Positions 36,541 through 49,000 of a stretch of DNA of 64,000 nt are shown in pieces. The stretch is from NCBI GenBank assembly GCA_036874045.1, contig CM072339.1, positions 565,501 through 629,500 on the forward strand, written 5' to 3'. Below the pieces are notes generated by a model. It did not search any database. It worked only from the letters and a program-made list of their open reading frames with translations, and was not told where the DNA came from. Origin of the DNA: Cymodocea nodosa. Lineage: Eukaryota; Streptophyta; Magnoliopsida; Alismatales; Cymodoceaceae. Numbering within the stretch: the first letter of the stretch is position 1; every line of letters starts with the position of its first letter. The translations under genes and the position numbers were made by a program.

Positions 36541-39227
36541 GAGTGCATGTTTGTTTGATTCCTCGAAAAATGAGAATTGTAATCATAATATCTTTACAAT
36601 GGAATTCTCTCTCAGATTGCTTGTGATATCAAAGAGTTGAAAATGTTCTTGGAATCTGGTACCATCATCAGAGACATTTCTTCGTGTCTTCCTACCTTTA
36701 TGTATGTATGAGTTTTGATAATGATTCTCGTATGTAAAGAAATGTAATGGTGGAAAACATCTAACATCACTTCCAGATTTTAACGGGACGATTAAACCTG
36801 TATCATACAACTGTTGTGTTGAACTTGCTAAGATAACCATATGTAGCCCACCAGTTTTCCGTGGGCCAGAATTTAAATACGACCCATCCGCAACAGCCCT
36901 GATATTAATAAAGGACGTCCGTTAACCGCGTTACATATGCGGCACATACCGTACTTTAGTTCGTATGAGTAATAGATAAATCATCCAACTTGTAAATAAC
37001 ACGTGTTGGCGCTTCACATACGGAGCTACCATTCATAATAAAGTGTGATTCATTTCAAATAGATATTCATCTAACTAATTTTAAGTTATAGTTATTTAAT
37101 ATTATTATTAAATCTTATATCTCATCTGACAGAAAAACCAGACCGTAGATTTAAAAAGTGCAGGATTTTTTTTTTTTTTTTTAAGATGATAACTTTTTTA
37201 TGTTTTCCAAAATTCGAATGGAAACTACCTTTAGGATATTTTTTTATAATGACAATTGTTTTATGTTTCTCTGAATTAAATAGTACCGTCTCCACTGATC
37301 AACTCAACCATCGCAACGGGTTCAGGAGTGCAACAATTGATTTGAAAATAAATTCAAATTCATTTCTGCATGGTAAAGAAAATGATTTTACAAAAGTACT
37401 GAATTCCTCCGTTTTTTAGAGTGTGCGGAAATCAAAATCCACTAATTTAAATCGGAAAATAGCAATTTTTAATCATCAGGTTTTGTAAACTTCCTTTCTG
37501 AGACGTTGAAACGTTTCTAAGACATTTTGAAACTTTTACGTCGTTAAATATTTTTTAATCATGCGTCTGTAGTAGCTTCTCTGTCGCATTTTATTTTTAG
37601 AATCAGCGTACACATGCGTTCTAAAAAGAAAATTATTTTCTTTGACAAATAAATACATTATTGAATGATTTTACAGTTTGGCAAGGGTTTGCGTAACCAT
37701 CTAATTTTGATGCAGAAATGTTTGTATATCATCTGTGAATACTTTCTGTTAAAACTTAAATTTTACCTCGCCTAATAGAAATAAAATGTAGACCCAAATA
37801 TTTCTGGTGGAACTTTTGCAACTTACGTTCGAAGAAAATTTAAAGGTTTTTGTTAGATTTAACTTTTATAGTAAGTTTTTTTACTAATTAGTTTAAAATA
37901 GTATTATTTTATATTATTCTTGAACCGTGCATATTATTATTGTTAGTGATGTATTTTGTTATTAATATTTGTTAAATAAGATTACTAATAAATTATATAT
38001 AAATATCTAATTATATCATTATATAACATGTTAATTGATTAATGTAATTATATAATATATTATATATTTATTAATTACTTTAATTCATTAATTAAGTACT
38101 TAACAATGAATTAATTACAGATAAATTATATTACATTATTATTATAACATAAATATAAATTTCAATTTTAGATAAATATTTAAATTTAAATTTTCGTCAA
38201 ATTTCTAAATTTATACAAATACTTGAATTTTAAATTTTATTTTCGTTTAATTCTATCAGATTAAAATTTTGTTAAAATTTAAATTTCTACCTTTTAGTTT
38301 TCGAGACCTTTTCTTGTTTAGAGTCTGGATCGGATCTCAAATTGACCGTTTATCCTCTGTAACCCGGCCGAATAAGTTCCCGTCCTTCTGTCGACCATGT
38401 TGCTCGGCTTTCCCCCGCCTGATTCTCTCACCATCTTTTCTTTCCTTTTGCACCCGCACCCAAGCGTGATGGCCAGAGCGACATGCACAGTTGCTACCGT
38501 ACGGGAACTCGAAGGTGAGTTGCTGTCAAAAGCAAGCGTGAGAACCAAGAAGGGGTCATGGCCTTGATGCATTTGTTTTTGAAACCCTAAAAGCTTCCTG
38601 CTAGGATTCTTTACAGTAGTGGCGTGCGTATAAACCAGAGAAAGAGATATGGAAGTACGATGGCACCCACCCACGCACGGTGTTGGGGTGTGAGCATATG
38701 GTCCTGCTCTTCTTTCTGCCAGATCTAGCGTTTCATTTTCGTCGATGCTTTAAGCCATGAAAAATCTTTCATCGAAGCTTGAACAGGGAAATGAAGAAAC
38801 AGTTGCGAGTCATATTCATCTTGTACCGCTACACGAAAAACACAGCTCATCACCTTCTTCATGCAATAAAGAAACACCATCCCAGTGGTGGATGTTGGAA
38901 CCGGAGACAAGAGGTGCAGGTCACAACCACAGAACAAGGATCTCTCTCCCTCTACTCTAATGGCGATCTCAAAAAACAGAAAACGGAAAACTCTAGTCGA
39001 AAACTTCAAGGATTCCTTCCGGTCGATCAAACAAACCGCGCATCGGAAAAATAGTTTCGTTAATTCAGCGGCATTGGAAGGGGATGGAAATTATTTCGAC
39101 GTGACCAGCACCAACCAAATTATGTACAAACCACCCCATATCAGCCGTAAATTAAGGTGAACAAAAAAAAAGAGGGATTACAGCACCGTCGTCGTCAACA
39201 CCGAAGGCTCAATCCAACCTCATTTGC

Positions 39228-40740
39228 TCACAATAACATCTCCTGCTGTTGGCCCGACTCCTTCCTAATCTTATGAGAGAACAATCTGCAAGCGTCCATG
39301 CTGAGATCGACGGCAGCTGCAAGAGCCACAAAGGCAGCGGCGTCCTCTGTGCAGCCAACGTTCTGCGCCCCGATCTCCACCCATGGCCGGCTACACCTTC
39401 CCTCTCCTTCCACCGTCGACGACATCACGAACCCCCTGTAGCTGCTGAACGGCCACAACCCATATCCGAAATCGCCGCTCCCGTTTGGGCTGCACCCTGG
39501 GGAGCACGACATCGACGACGCCGACCTCCCGGAACCGCCCCTGAGAATGTTGTTGCCGGTGAGGTCGATGGTGAACTTGCCGCCCTTGTGGGTAGCCAAG
39601 ATGGACTCCGCAAGTAGCACTCCGCAGCTGCTCATGTTCGTGTCGGGGAGGAGCTCGAACCGGTAGCCGACGCCGTCGCCGCTGCTGCCGCCCCCACGCT
39701 CGCGCCAGGCCTCGAGACGACCCCAGGGCTTCCAGGTGCCATCACCAGGTCGGAGGATGAGCCAAGCCCCGGGATTGGAGCGGCTAACGCGGTCGGAGCC
39801 CGGAGAGGCGACGAAAGGGGTGACCATCGATGCGAGCGCCACCGGGGAGCCGGAGAGATCGTGGATTGTGACCGACCAACCTTTGCGCTCTTTCACCTGG
39901 CGCTCTCTGTCGGAGCCGAAGGAGCTCAGCCAGCTCCGAGAGCAGCTGGGTTCCGATTGCATTGATCTGGGATGGGGGAAGAACAAGCTTTAGCATTAGC
40001 ATAAGAAAATCGACTAGAGCATGATGAATATGGTAAACCATAATCTCCGTTTGATTAATCATGGGAAATTTTACTCACAAGCATCTGCTGCTCCAGTCAC
40101 TGGGGTTCCGACAGCTAAACTTGCAGGTGAACACCGGCTGCCGCATGCTTCCTTGGACCTGGAACACCTGTGGGTCACATTCCGGCTGGCCGTCGAACTC
40201 AAATACAAACCTCGGGTCCGGCTCCGCCACCACCGTGAGATACACCTGGGCAGACGCAGACGAACTTGAAGAAAGAGACTTTCCTTTCCCTTCTTTACCA
40301 ACCGTAACCCATCCGTTGTGGAACACGCAAGCCCTCCCCCCCTCCACCCCCTTCATCTCGATCGGAATGGTGACCTTCCCCAGCAACCTGCCGGAATTGA
40401 GCCCGCATGTGGTACCCCTTCTCCCGGTGTAGAACGCCACCTTCAAGCACGTTCTCCCCCCGCCGAAGATGGATTTCTTCTTCCCCCCAATCCTCTCCAG
40501 GTCGGCCCTGCCGAGGTCGAAGCTAGCAGCCAGCGTCAGCGTCTGGCCCTCCGTCGGGAAAGCGTTCTCGGGGGGAATGAGCGGCACCACGGCCGTCTGA
40601 TACGGCATGTTGTTGATCCTTATCTTGCAATAGCATGGGGTGGTGGAGGGGTGCACCCCCGACCTCGCCGGCCGGGTGGCAACCGGGATCTTCAAGGCCA
40701 GGTTGCCGACGAGCACCCGCACGAACTGACACGGGTCCAT
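39228..40740 (-). CDS. DUF1005 family protein
   Basis: Two exons on the - strand: 40079-40740 and 39228-39966, joined by a 112 bp GT-AG intron, giving 466 residues. The start MDPCQFVRVLVGNLALKIP and the later segments FTCKFSC, GWSVTIHDLSGSPVALASMV and SNPGAWLILRPGDGTWKPWG are hallmarks of the plant DUF1005 family. The length and single intron agree with that family. No signal peptide or membrane helix is evident. A Ser run (SSSSSSASA) lies near residue 155. The biochemical role of the family is not established to my knowledge, so no function is assigned. Exons are GC-rich against AT-rich flanks. Confidence 0.92.
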
Positions 40741-42830
40741 CGTGGAAAGAGAGAGAGAGAGACTTTCAGGATGTGGTTGCCGTCTTTACCTTCCCTCTCG
40801 GAAGTTTGGGTTCTCGGAGTGGAGGTGGAGCTGTGAATATATCTGGGTGTGGAGGAGGAGGTGGGAAGGGGGTGGGGGCACTGGGCACAGCCTGGAATGG
40901 CTACGCAGGCGGCACCGCGATCACGGCATTGGATCCGCACACACGCAAGTGACAACGATGATGGTAATAATAATAAACCAGCGAAAATCCTTCGCATACA
41001 AATGTATCTATCGATGGCCCCCATCGGCCAACCGTGCTACCACTAGCCTTCGATCTAGCTGCTGCCAGCATAGTAGTTTTTACATTCTTTATTTTATTTT
41101 ATTTTGACTTTTCTATTGTTTTACACGAACAGAAAGTAAGTACAACCAAACCTCCACTTCGACACTCAAAAAAAATCGCAAATTTATAAAGTTAAATGAT
41201 AATAGTAATTTTCGTTTTTCATGACTCCTTCTTTAACAGGATCGCAACTTTAAATACGTATTTTTTCTGTCAACTACAGGTTTTGAATTTGAGACTTGCT
41301 CCGCCAGGATGGATGGTCCGTAGTGGTAAACGTGAGAAGTTTGAATCCATCGTCGCACATAAGTCGGCGAAAAATCAATGAATACCGCGGTGTCAAATAT
41401 AGAAAGCTTCAACTCGAAATCTATCACGTCGAAGCATGGTAATCACTCAACAATACGTGGCATTGGATTTAGCCGGAATATTTATATACTCATGTATAAA
41501 ATAAATATAAGCGAGATTAATTCGTTCGATCGCGGGCCGCTGCTCGGTGTTGTTGTCCTTCTGGCTCTCGGAATTTTAGCAATCGACGTGACGATGAGCT
41601 GGCGATGATCGTTCAACAAAAAGAAGAGACGAATTTGTTTTCGTTCGATTTGTGAGATGGACCAATGAAAGAACAGGGGTGGGGCCGCCGCATTGATGGA
41701 GTACAGCTGGTAACAGCCTGGGATGCCAGAGACGCCACGCCAGTGGTTGTGTGGACGGAGACCACGGGTGGGTGGTCCGGCTCCGAACGGCAATGGGGCC
41801 GGAGTTACCAACTATTCACGCCCTCGGGACCCACGTGCGTGGGATGGAGCACGGGCATGTACCCGAGTCCGGACACCCGAACCAGGTTCACGGCGGTCCA
41901 CAGCTACTTCGTCCGGGCCCAGTTGCGGGTCCAAAGTCGCTTCGGTTGGCAGGTCTCTTTTTCGATAAATTTCCTTCTCTTATTAGTTGAAAATAACTTT
42001 CAACCCTGCTAGCTTAATCACCAGTCGAACCCAAGTACGTTGATAAAAATAAAAATGTGCCTTTGGGAGACCTGCTTTATCAAAAACCTGAACCGAAGAA
42101 GATTTTAATTAAATTCGGCTGGATCATAGAAAGAGCCATTTTTCTTTTAAGGAGATGGACAGACCCACGTCTTAACTCGAATGATCGATCAAATGCTCCC
42201 AATATTAAATGGTTTGACCAACTCGACAGGACATGGACGTGTCAACTACCGATGGATTTGAGGATGGTGGCGCTTCAAATCTGATATCATTTCTCTTAAC
42301 TAATCTGAATCTCTACACTTTCGCACTCGTCAATATCACCAGTAAAAAACCCGGTCCGGGCTTCTGCCGCTGGGAAACCAACAACCAAACCGGTTCGGTC
42401 GGCTCTGCTCTTTTTTCCGCGGCAGCTTGTAGACATATCTACAACGACGTCTCGGACCGGAGACCTAATCCTTACTTATTACCAACATTAACCTGATCTT
42501 TTATAATTCCCTTGGTACGATTAGAAATCTCGTGCAGTTGTGGTTTTCATGGACTAAATATATTTATGTAATTAATTTTGGACTACATTCTATGTACATT
42601 TAAGTAATTAAAATTCGTAACAAAACTAGCAGGAAGATTAATCAATGTAAACTAAAATAAAATAAATAATATTTAACCATAGAATCGGCGCCTGCCAACG
42701 GAGATGGTAGAAGAAAGAATATTCAACTATTTTTATTGCTATCTCTTCTTCTTCCCCAGTTCATGCGTTGTTTAAAAAATAACATACAAATTAACATAAC
42801 TAAGGAGTGATTGTTTGTTAGGATAATTTT

Positions 42831-43110
42831 ACATCAAGAGAATGAGACAGGATCTGTGATTAATGTGGTATTGAATCCTTCCCACAATATCGGTTAGTTT
42901 CGAATTGCATTTTAATATGATATTAGAGCAAATTATACATACATTCGCTTGTTTGATGCTACACATAGATAAGCATATAAATAAGCTACAAATATGAATA
43001 AATACTGGCAAAATCTCACATTAAAAGAATAAGACAGAACCTGCAATTAATGTAACATTAGACCTTCTACTTAACATCAATTGATTTTACATTAAATTTT
43101 AACAGTAAAA
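42831..43110. repeat. Diverged direct repeat, period about 185 bp
   Basis: TCAAGAGAATGAGACAGGATCTG-ATTAATGTGGTATTG at 42,833 is echoed at 43,017 by TTAAAAGAATAAGACAGAACCTG-ATTAATGTAACATTA, each followed by TCCCAC or TACTTAACATC and TTTTAATATGA/TTTTAACAGT. The origin is unclear; it may be transposon-derived. Confidence 0.45.
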
Positions 43111-43285
43111 ATAAATAAAGCAAAAACAAAGCATGATATTGTTTCTTAATTTGCTCCCACCGAGTATTGAATTTCATGGTCTGCTTTACCGTGGCCCACT
43201 AAAAATATCAATCAGCAGGAGAAGAACATCGTCATGACAGTTAGAAACGAAGGGTATCCGACATATTCAGCCTCCCATCCTCATG

Positions 43286-43318
<33 letters not shown>

Positions 43319-43319
43319 A
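43286..43319. repeat. Compound (CA)n(TA)n microsatellite
   Basis: Seven to eight CA units run directly into about nine TA units, followed by a short GTGTGTGTG stretch at 43,328-43,338. Confidence 0.9.
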
Positions 43320-43814
43320 GTATATGTGCGTGTGTGTGCATATATAAATAGAGTGATTTATGTTCAGTGCCACCAAAGCCAGTGAATAAATATGGCATGT
43401 TGCTGCGTAGCTCAGAAGAGGTATTGAGGTGATGAAGAAGGCCGTGGGTCAACCACCACCGGTTCCTTGCAGGCTCAAGCGCGCTTCAGTTCAATTTGGT
43501 CTTCTTCTTGCTCTTTTCTTTTTTCAATTAATCGGGGACAGCTAATACCTCCGGCCAGCGTACACATGGACCAGACGGCAGAGCAGAGGCCATGAATGTA
43601 GAGCAGAAGCAGCAGCACTGGAGATGATGGCAATATTATTACGCACGTGTCACGATTCAGTCGAAGATGGTCACGATGGACATCAACCGAGGATGTGTTT
43701 ATGAATACGAGACAGATGCCAGACCATGTAATCATAATAGTGGGCTGTAAATATAAAATAAAGTATAAAATAAAATTGATCTGAATCCCCGGAGTAGGGA
43801 CGCAAGACGACCGA

Positions 43815-44686
43815 TTAGATGAATTCGCTGGGGAATGAGGCCTGACATGCGCCACCTGCAGCGCACGGGTCCGGAAAAGGATCCGAATACATGAAAGGAG
43901 CATCACTCGGTCCAGACCCGTTTGCAACACCGGTACCACCAGAACGGAAAAATCCGGAATCCGGATCAAGAAACCCGGTAGGGGGATCCACGAACCCGGC
44001 CTGGTTCAAATGGGCCGTCGGGACGCCGGCTTCCGGCAAGAACGGCAGCGACGTCGGCGGAGGCAGCGGCTGATTCAGATTGTCCCGTCGCATGAGCTCG
44101 TCGACTCGCATGGCCACGCGACACCTCAGTTGCTTTATTTCACTCTCGAGCCTAGATAGCCTGTCCAGGTTCAGGCCCTCGAAGTCTGGGCCGGAGTCGA
44201 CACCGATGCTTCGGGCCGCGTTCCTGGCCATCATCTCCAGCGGCGTTCTCCGGCCACGTTGTTGGTCCAGGAGAGAGCGGAGCTCCATCACCTGCCTGTT
44301 CAGATCCCGGGCTATCACGTTACGGTGGCAGGTGAGCATAAGGGTGGTGTTACGATGATGATAATATTCGTGCTCTTCGTTGGTGGGGTTGCACAGCAAG
44401 AACCGATCGAGGACTGTGTCCATGTCGGGGAGGCCAATGGAGTACGGCCTCCCAGCGGGGGAGAAGACGACTATGGCGACTTCGGCGCCGCAGAGGGTGG
44501 AGAGTTCACTGGCCTTCTTGAACAGACCGGTACGCCTCTTGGAGAAGCACACCTACATGCAGTATAATCATACTCCAATGCTAGACGCGAAATGCAAAGC
44601 GCAAGAGAGTAGTAGTTTGAGAAGAATTTCACCTGCAATGCTTCGTCGTTCTCAATCTTCTTCATCTGAATCTTCTGTCGACCCAT
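43815..44686 (-). CDS. Type I (M-alpha) MADS-box transcription factor, AGL62-like
   Basis: Two exons on the - strand: 44633-44686 (18 codons) and 43815-44552, with an 80 bp GT-AG intron, giving 263 residues. The MADS domain occupies residues 1-60: [18 protein letters not shown] from exon 1, then [21 protein letters not shown] and [16 protein letters not shown]. The absence of a K-box and the motif order [12 protein letters not shown] after the domain mark a type I M-alpha factor; relatives act mainly in female gametophyte and endosperm. Residues 95-165 could form a helix; the C-terminus is rich in Pro, Gly and Phe. The intron splits the MADS domain, unusual because many M-alpha genes are intronless. 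Without splicing the frame shifts and stops early. Confidence 0.9.
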
Positions 44687-46064
44687 ATATATTAGTTGTT
44701 GACCTTCTCTCTCTCTTTTTCAACAATAGTAGTGGTTTTACGGATTTGAATCGCTATATATAGAACGTAAGAGTAGCCACGATATCTTGGTGTTCTCTTG
44801 CATGTTGCTTATGGGGGTTCATATATATGTAATGATGCATGGGACGTGAGGATCTTCCGGCATTCACAAGGAGTCTCTTTGAAACCTTAATCCATACATA
44901 TGTGTGTGTGTTTCCTTTATTTCGTACATCTGGCTTTTCGATCGGATGCGTTGATAATTTACAGCAGTGCTTAATTAATTAGCGTGTGCATTTGCGTCTG
45001 TGACTTATGACTTGCCATGTTTGTAATCACCATAGGTCGATTCGCTCGTATTGCATTTGCAGATGTGTATTTTATCGTCCTTCGATGTGTAATTTTCTAT
45101 AGCATACGTCAAATATTTTATCTTTAAATTAATTAATAATGAATGAAATAATTTATCACTTTTATGAATTTAAACGTCTGTCACGTGAAATTATCTATCT
45201 GCGTTCCTTTAGAATTAATCCAAATAACACAATTGTATCCACGAAAACAAAACAGGGTATAATTTTGGTTGGCGTCTACCTTCCTACCTTTGTACGTGAT
45301 GCTTCTCGATCCTTAATTAAGATTTTTTGTGGGTATCAAAGCTAACAATCAAATGGCAGATTTCAATATTAACGTCAATAGCCTGTACTCACATCAATCA
45401 AACAAGACAAACTTTTTTCGATGCGAGTAGATAAACCTCAGATTGAAGTCGAGAGAAGCTCGAACCTTGAAGAAAGGGACACGTTGGTTCAAATGGAGGT
45501 GCACTTGTCTTGTCGAGGATACTGTGGTAGCATTTGAGATTGACGCAGTTTTTTTTTTTTTTTTTGAAATTATCCAAAATATCTTTGTAAATATTAGAAT
45601 TTTGGTTGACCCTAAATTTCGTATTTTTTTCAGCACTTTTTTTTTTTTTTTTCATGTATCTGACCGCTGATTTGTTTCGAACCTGTGGACAGCCGAAAAA
45701 GATGCTCCCGCCATCCAAAGACGCTGTTTCACCTCCACATTGTTCTTGGTTCTGAGTCTTGTATTTTCTGCTTTCCACCATTTCCGCTATCCATAGCACA
45801 AAGTTAGTGAAAGAGCAACTGGGAATGAAATTGAAAAAAGAAATCGCCTGGATAAATGGAATTGCGTTCTCTGGAAATCCATCTACAAGATAGATAGAAA
45901 GCCTACAAGAATGTGCATACGCCATGACTGAAGCCTGAAGAAGTTTCTCGAGACATCCTTTTGGTTTTGTCTCTTCATGTCCATCCTGCCCCGAACATGG
46001 TGCGTCAAACCGCATGATTGTTCCGGCTCGTAATCAGTAATCGAGAATAGTGGGACTAATGACT
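44687..46064. other. Spacer between the MADS and ITPK genes
   Basis: Includes the MADS promoter (CT-rich run at 44,705-44,720) and the 3' flank of ITPK. A minus-strand frame of 205 codons at 45,398-46,015 is probably chance: it is driven by poly-T/poly-A runs at 45,550 and 45,637 and resembles nothing known. The ITPK 3' UTR presumably lies within its upstream part. Confidence 0.5.
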
Positions 46065-49000
46065 TCATCCATCTACATTCAGGGGCTCGCTCTTGGCCAA
46101 GCTCAAGAGGAAATCTGTAAATATATGTTCATATCCTGGCATCTTTCCATATCCTGCACAAGAACAGAATCATGATTGTATCTCGTTAGAGAATTGTTGC
46201 AATGAACAATAATTGCTGAGAGGTGAGTGAGTTCCCCAAGGACATCATCTCTAGTACAATTTGATTGTAGAAAACACAGAAATATTTGATGCTCCTTAAG
46301 TTTCGCATCTATAATTTGAGAATGGATTGACTAAATTGCAGTTAAATAGAGAAAAATTAAAAGCATGGTGAAAGAGATTTTACATGCCTGGAAAATAATT
46401 TATATCGATAACATAATACCGATCCTTTGTCCCATGCTCTCTGATTATATCTATGTTGAATAGTTGGAGACCCTGAACAAGAAAGACAATGATAAATTAC
46501 GGCAAGTGGTTGTGCGGTTAATTTCACTTCATATTAGTTAAGCACCAATATTACCAATCGCCGATGAAGCTCCTTAGCAAGCATTTCAAGCAAAGGTTTC
46601 GGAGGATGCTCTGCAAATACATAAATAATAAACCGTGAAGATGGAGAAACTAAGATAATATAGCATACAAAGATATAAAGGGATGAAGTAAGACACAAAG
46701 ACATAAAGTGCAGCATGCGAAAGAAGAAATGATAACCCCACCCGCAATGCCAGGATCAAGATCTGCCTCATCTGCTGAGGCTGTAGCACATGAGACCCTT
46801 GGGAATCTTAAGACACCAGCTTTATTGGGAGGTCCGCGTTTATCAACGTCCGGAAGAGAAAACCGTCTGACTACCTTTATAGCATCCCCGACAATAAAGA
46901 CTTTAAAAAGAACTCCTCCTGTATAGATATAAGAAGTTCACGTGGCTCCAGTAGGACACCATAATTACAACATTGAAGACTTATATCACACAGATTAGGA
47001 TACCATGATTGACAAACTCTTGGAGAACCAAAGGAGGTTCAAGCTTTGACAAGGAGATTTGATCATAAGCAAGTGAGAGTTCATGTGATTTTGCACTTCC
47101 ATCTGCAACTAATGGCTTTGCAACTGCAGAAGATGATGAAATTTAACTGACAAAAATAATTTTCTTTTGTCAAGTATTCAACTACCACTACTATAAGAAC
47201 TCAAAGTAAAGAATAGCATTGTTATTCTCCTTTTCTATTCTTGATTCATCAGTTGATATTGCTGTATTAACATAAAAAGCCAATATTAAGTAAAAAAAAA
47301 AACATTCATCAAATTTCAGTAATTAGAAACTTAAATTGGATCCTGGGATACCAGATATAGTTAAAATGAACTACAGCAAGGACCTTCAGAACGTCACAAT
47401 CATCAGTCAATGTAAATAGCAGGCAACATGTTTGGCATATGCGTAAGTAGTCATAAACAACAAATAGCATCCCAACAAATTAGGTATTTTCACATCGAAT
47501 ATAATAAATAAAAGCAAAGAAGTTACAATAGATTCTAGTTTCAACACAACGATGAACCCAGATGTAATAATACAAAGATATATATAATTACTTTTCTTAA
47601 CATTGTCAATATCAGGAAAAAGAATTTACTGCATAAAATGACCACTCTGGAAACGAAGAACACCAAAAATGGAATATGACTAAACCACATGTTGACGTTT
47701 GACTTAATCAATGAAAGAGGAGAAGCATGCCTAATGGTAGATTCAGCCCAGCTTTGTTGACTGCATCTGGAATAGATGATGGATCTCTCATGATAACTAG
47801 CTGCCTAGGGACACCTACTTTCCCTGAAAAATAAACAGCTGACACATAAGATAACAAAGAACCGATGGTACAGTATGTAGTATTATAACTGAATACAATA
47901 ACAATAATTAAGACATAATCTCACTACGTGAGGTTGGTTACATAGATTCTTTTCTTTTATGTATTTCTGTGATCAAATCTTCAGTTAAATTACATAAATT
48001 TAAATCTTTTTTTTACAATTACTAACTAAGTAGTTTAAGTTTTCATCTACTTCTTCTGCATTAAATAATTGTTCTCTCCCAATTGGTGTATTCTTTAATT
48101 TCATAAGAATATGACTAAACTACTTAAGCCAATTTTCTTGTTTTATTTTCAATTAGTGCATCTTCTATTTATTCTTAATAAAATTATTTTTTAACTTATC
48201 CCTTATAATATTACCATTTATAAATCTAAACATATGTATCTTAGCAATACTAACATTTTATGTATGATTATACTTACTGCTTAGCATTTTGAGTCATAAA
48301 GTATGGCTAAGTAAATAATAATAATTTTATAAAATTTTCTTTCTAATTTTAAAGATATCACATAACACTCTAAAAGTATTTTTTTCATTTCATTTATCCT
48401 ACTTTAATCATATAAATAACATCTTTCATAAGTTCACTGTTGCTATTTATTATAGATTCTAAGTATTTAAAAGTCTTAATTTTATGAATTTTATGATTAT
48501 CTAAGTATATGGATCCTACTAGATAAATAGTAAGTTTTCATAAGTCCATTTAGATAAATCGTAATTTTATACAATTTTCCTTTTAATTTTAAAGGTATTC
48601 CTCTATCACATAACAGTCCAGAAGTATTTTTTCATTTCATTTATCCTACTTTAATCTTATAAATAACATCCTTTATAAGTTAACCACTGCTATTTATTAT
48701 AGATTTTAAGTATTAAGTCTTACTTTTATGAATATTATGATCATCTAATATATATCTTTCTTATTATTCTTATTTTCATTAAACTTACATTCTATATATT
48801 TTCATTCTGACGAACATAGAAGGCTAAAAATTCACAAAATTGATTATACACAATGGTCTTTTTAAATGAACTTTGAACCATAAAAGCATGGCAAAAGAAT
48901 TGTTCTGTAGGAGACAATCAAAGAATTGATTAAAGATGGTAGGCTTTATAAGTTCACCATAGCTATCTATCATAGATTCTAAATATTTAAAAGTATTACT

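Larger units (their letters stand above)
32951..39227. other. AT-rich gene-poor interval
   Basis: About 6.3 kb without a supported gene. It contains an AT microsatellite, degenerate tandem repeats, a pyrimidine-rich stretch at 35,570-35,710 and a MITE-like element, all listed separately. A less AT-rich island at 38,300-38,700 and open frames at 38.76-39.16 kb show no recognisable domain; the last part may be 3' UTR of the DUF1005 gene. Confidence 0.5.
40741..43814. other. Spacer between the DUF1005 and MADS genes
   Basis: No gene is supported. The first 200 bases are presumably 5' UTR and promoter of the DUF1005 gene, starting with a GA-rich run at 40,745-40,765. A GC-rich island at about 41,660-41,960 includes a perfect G-box core CACGTG at 41,832-41,837, but open frames there have no recognisable domain. 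The part before 43,814 is the 3' flank of the MADS gene. Confidence 0.5.

Noticed and set aside
38318-38674. GC-rich island with a short frame and a GTGAGT donor at 38,514 as a possible first exon
   Set aside because: No downstream exon with matching frame or domain was found before the DUF1005 gene on the other strand.
41665-42012. A 115-codon open frame in the GC-rich island upstream of DUF1005
   Set aside because: No recognisable family and several overlapping frames of similar length; more likely a regulatory or unique non-coding island.
45398-46015. A 205-codon open frame on the - strand downstream of ITPK
   Set aside because: It has Lys runs caused by poly-T stretches, no similarity I recognise, and lies in the expected 3' UTR and flank of ITPK.
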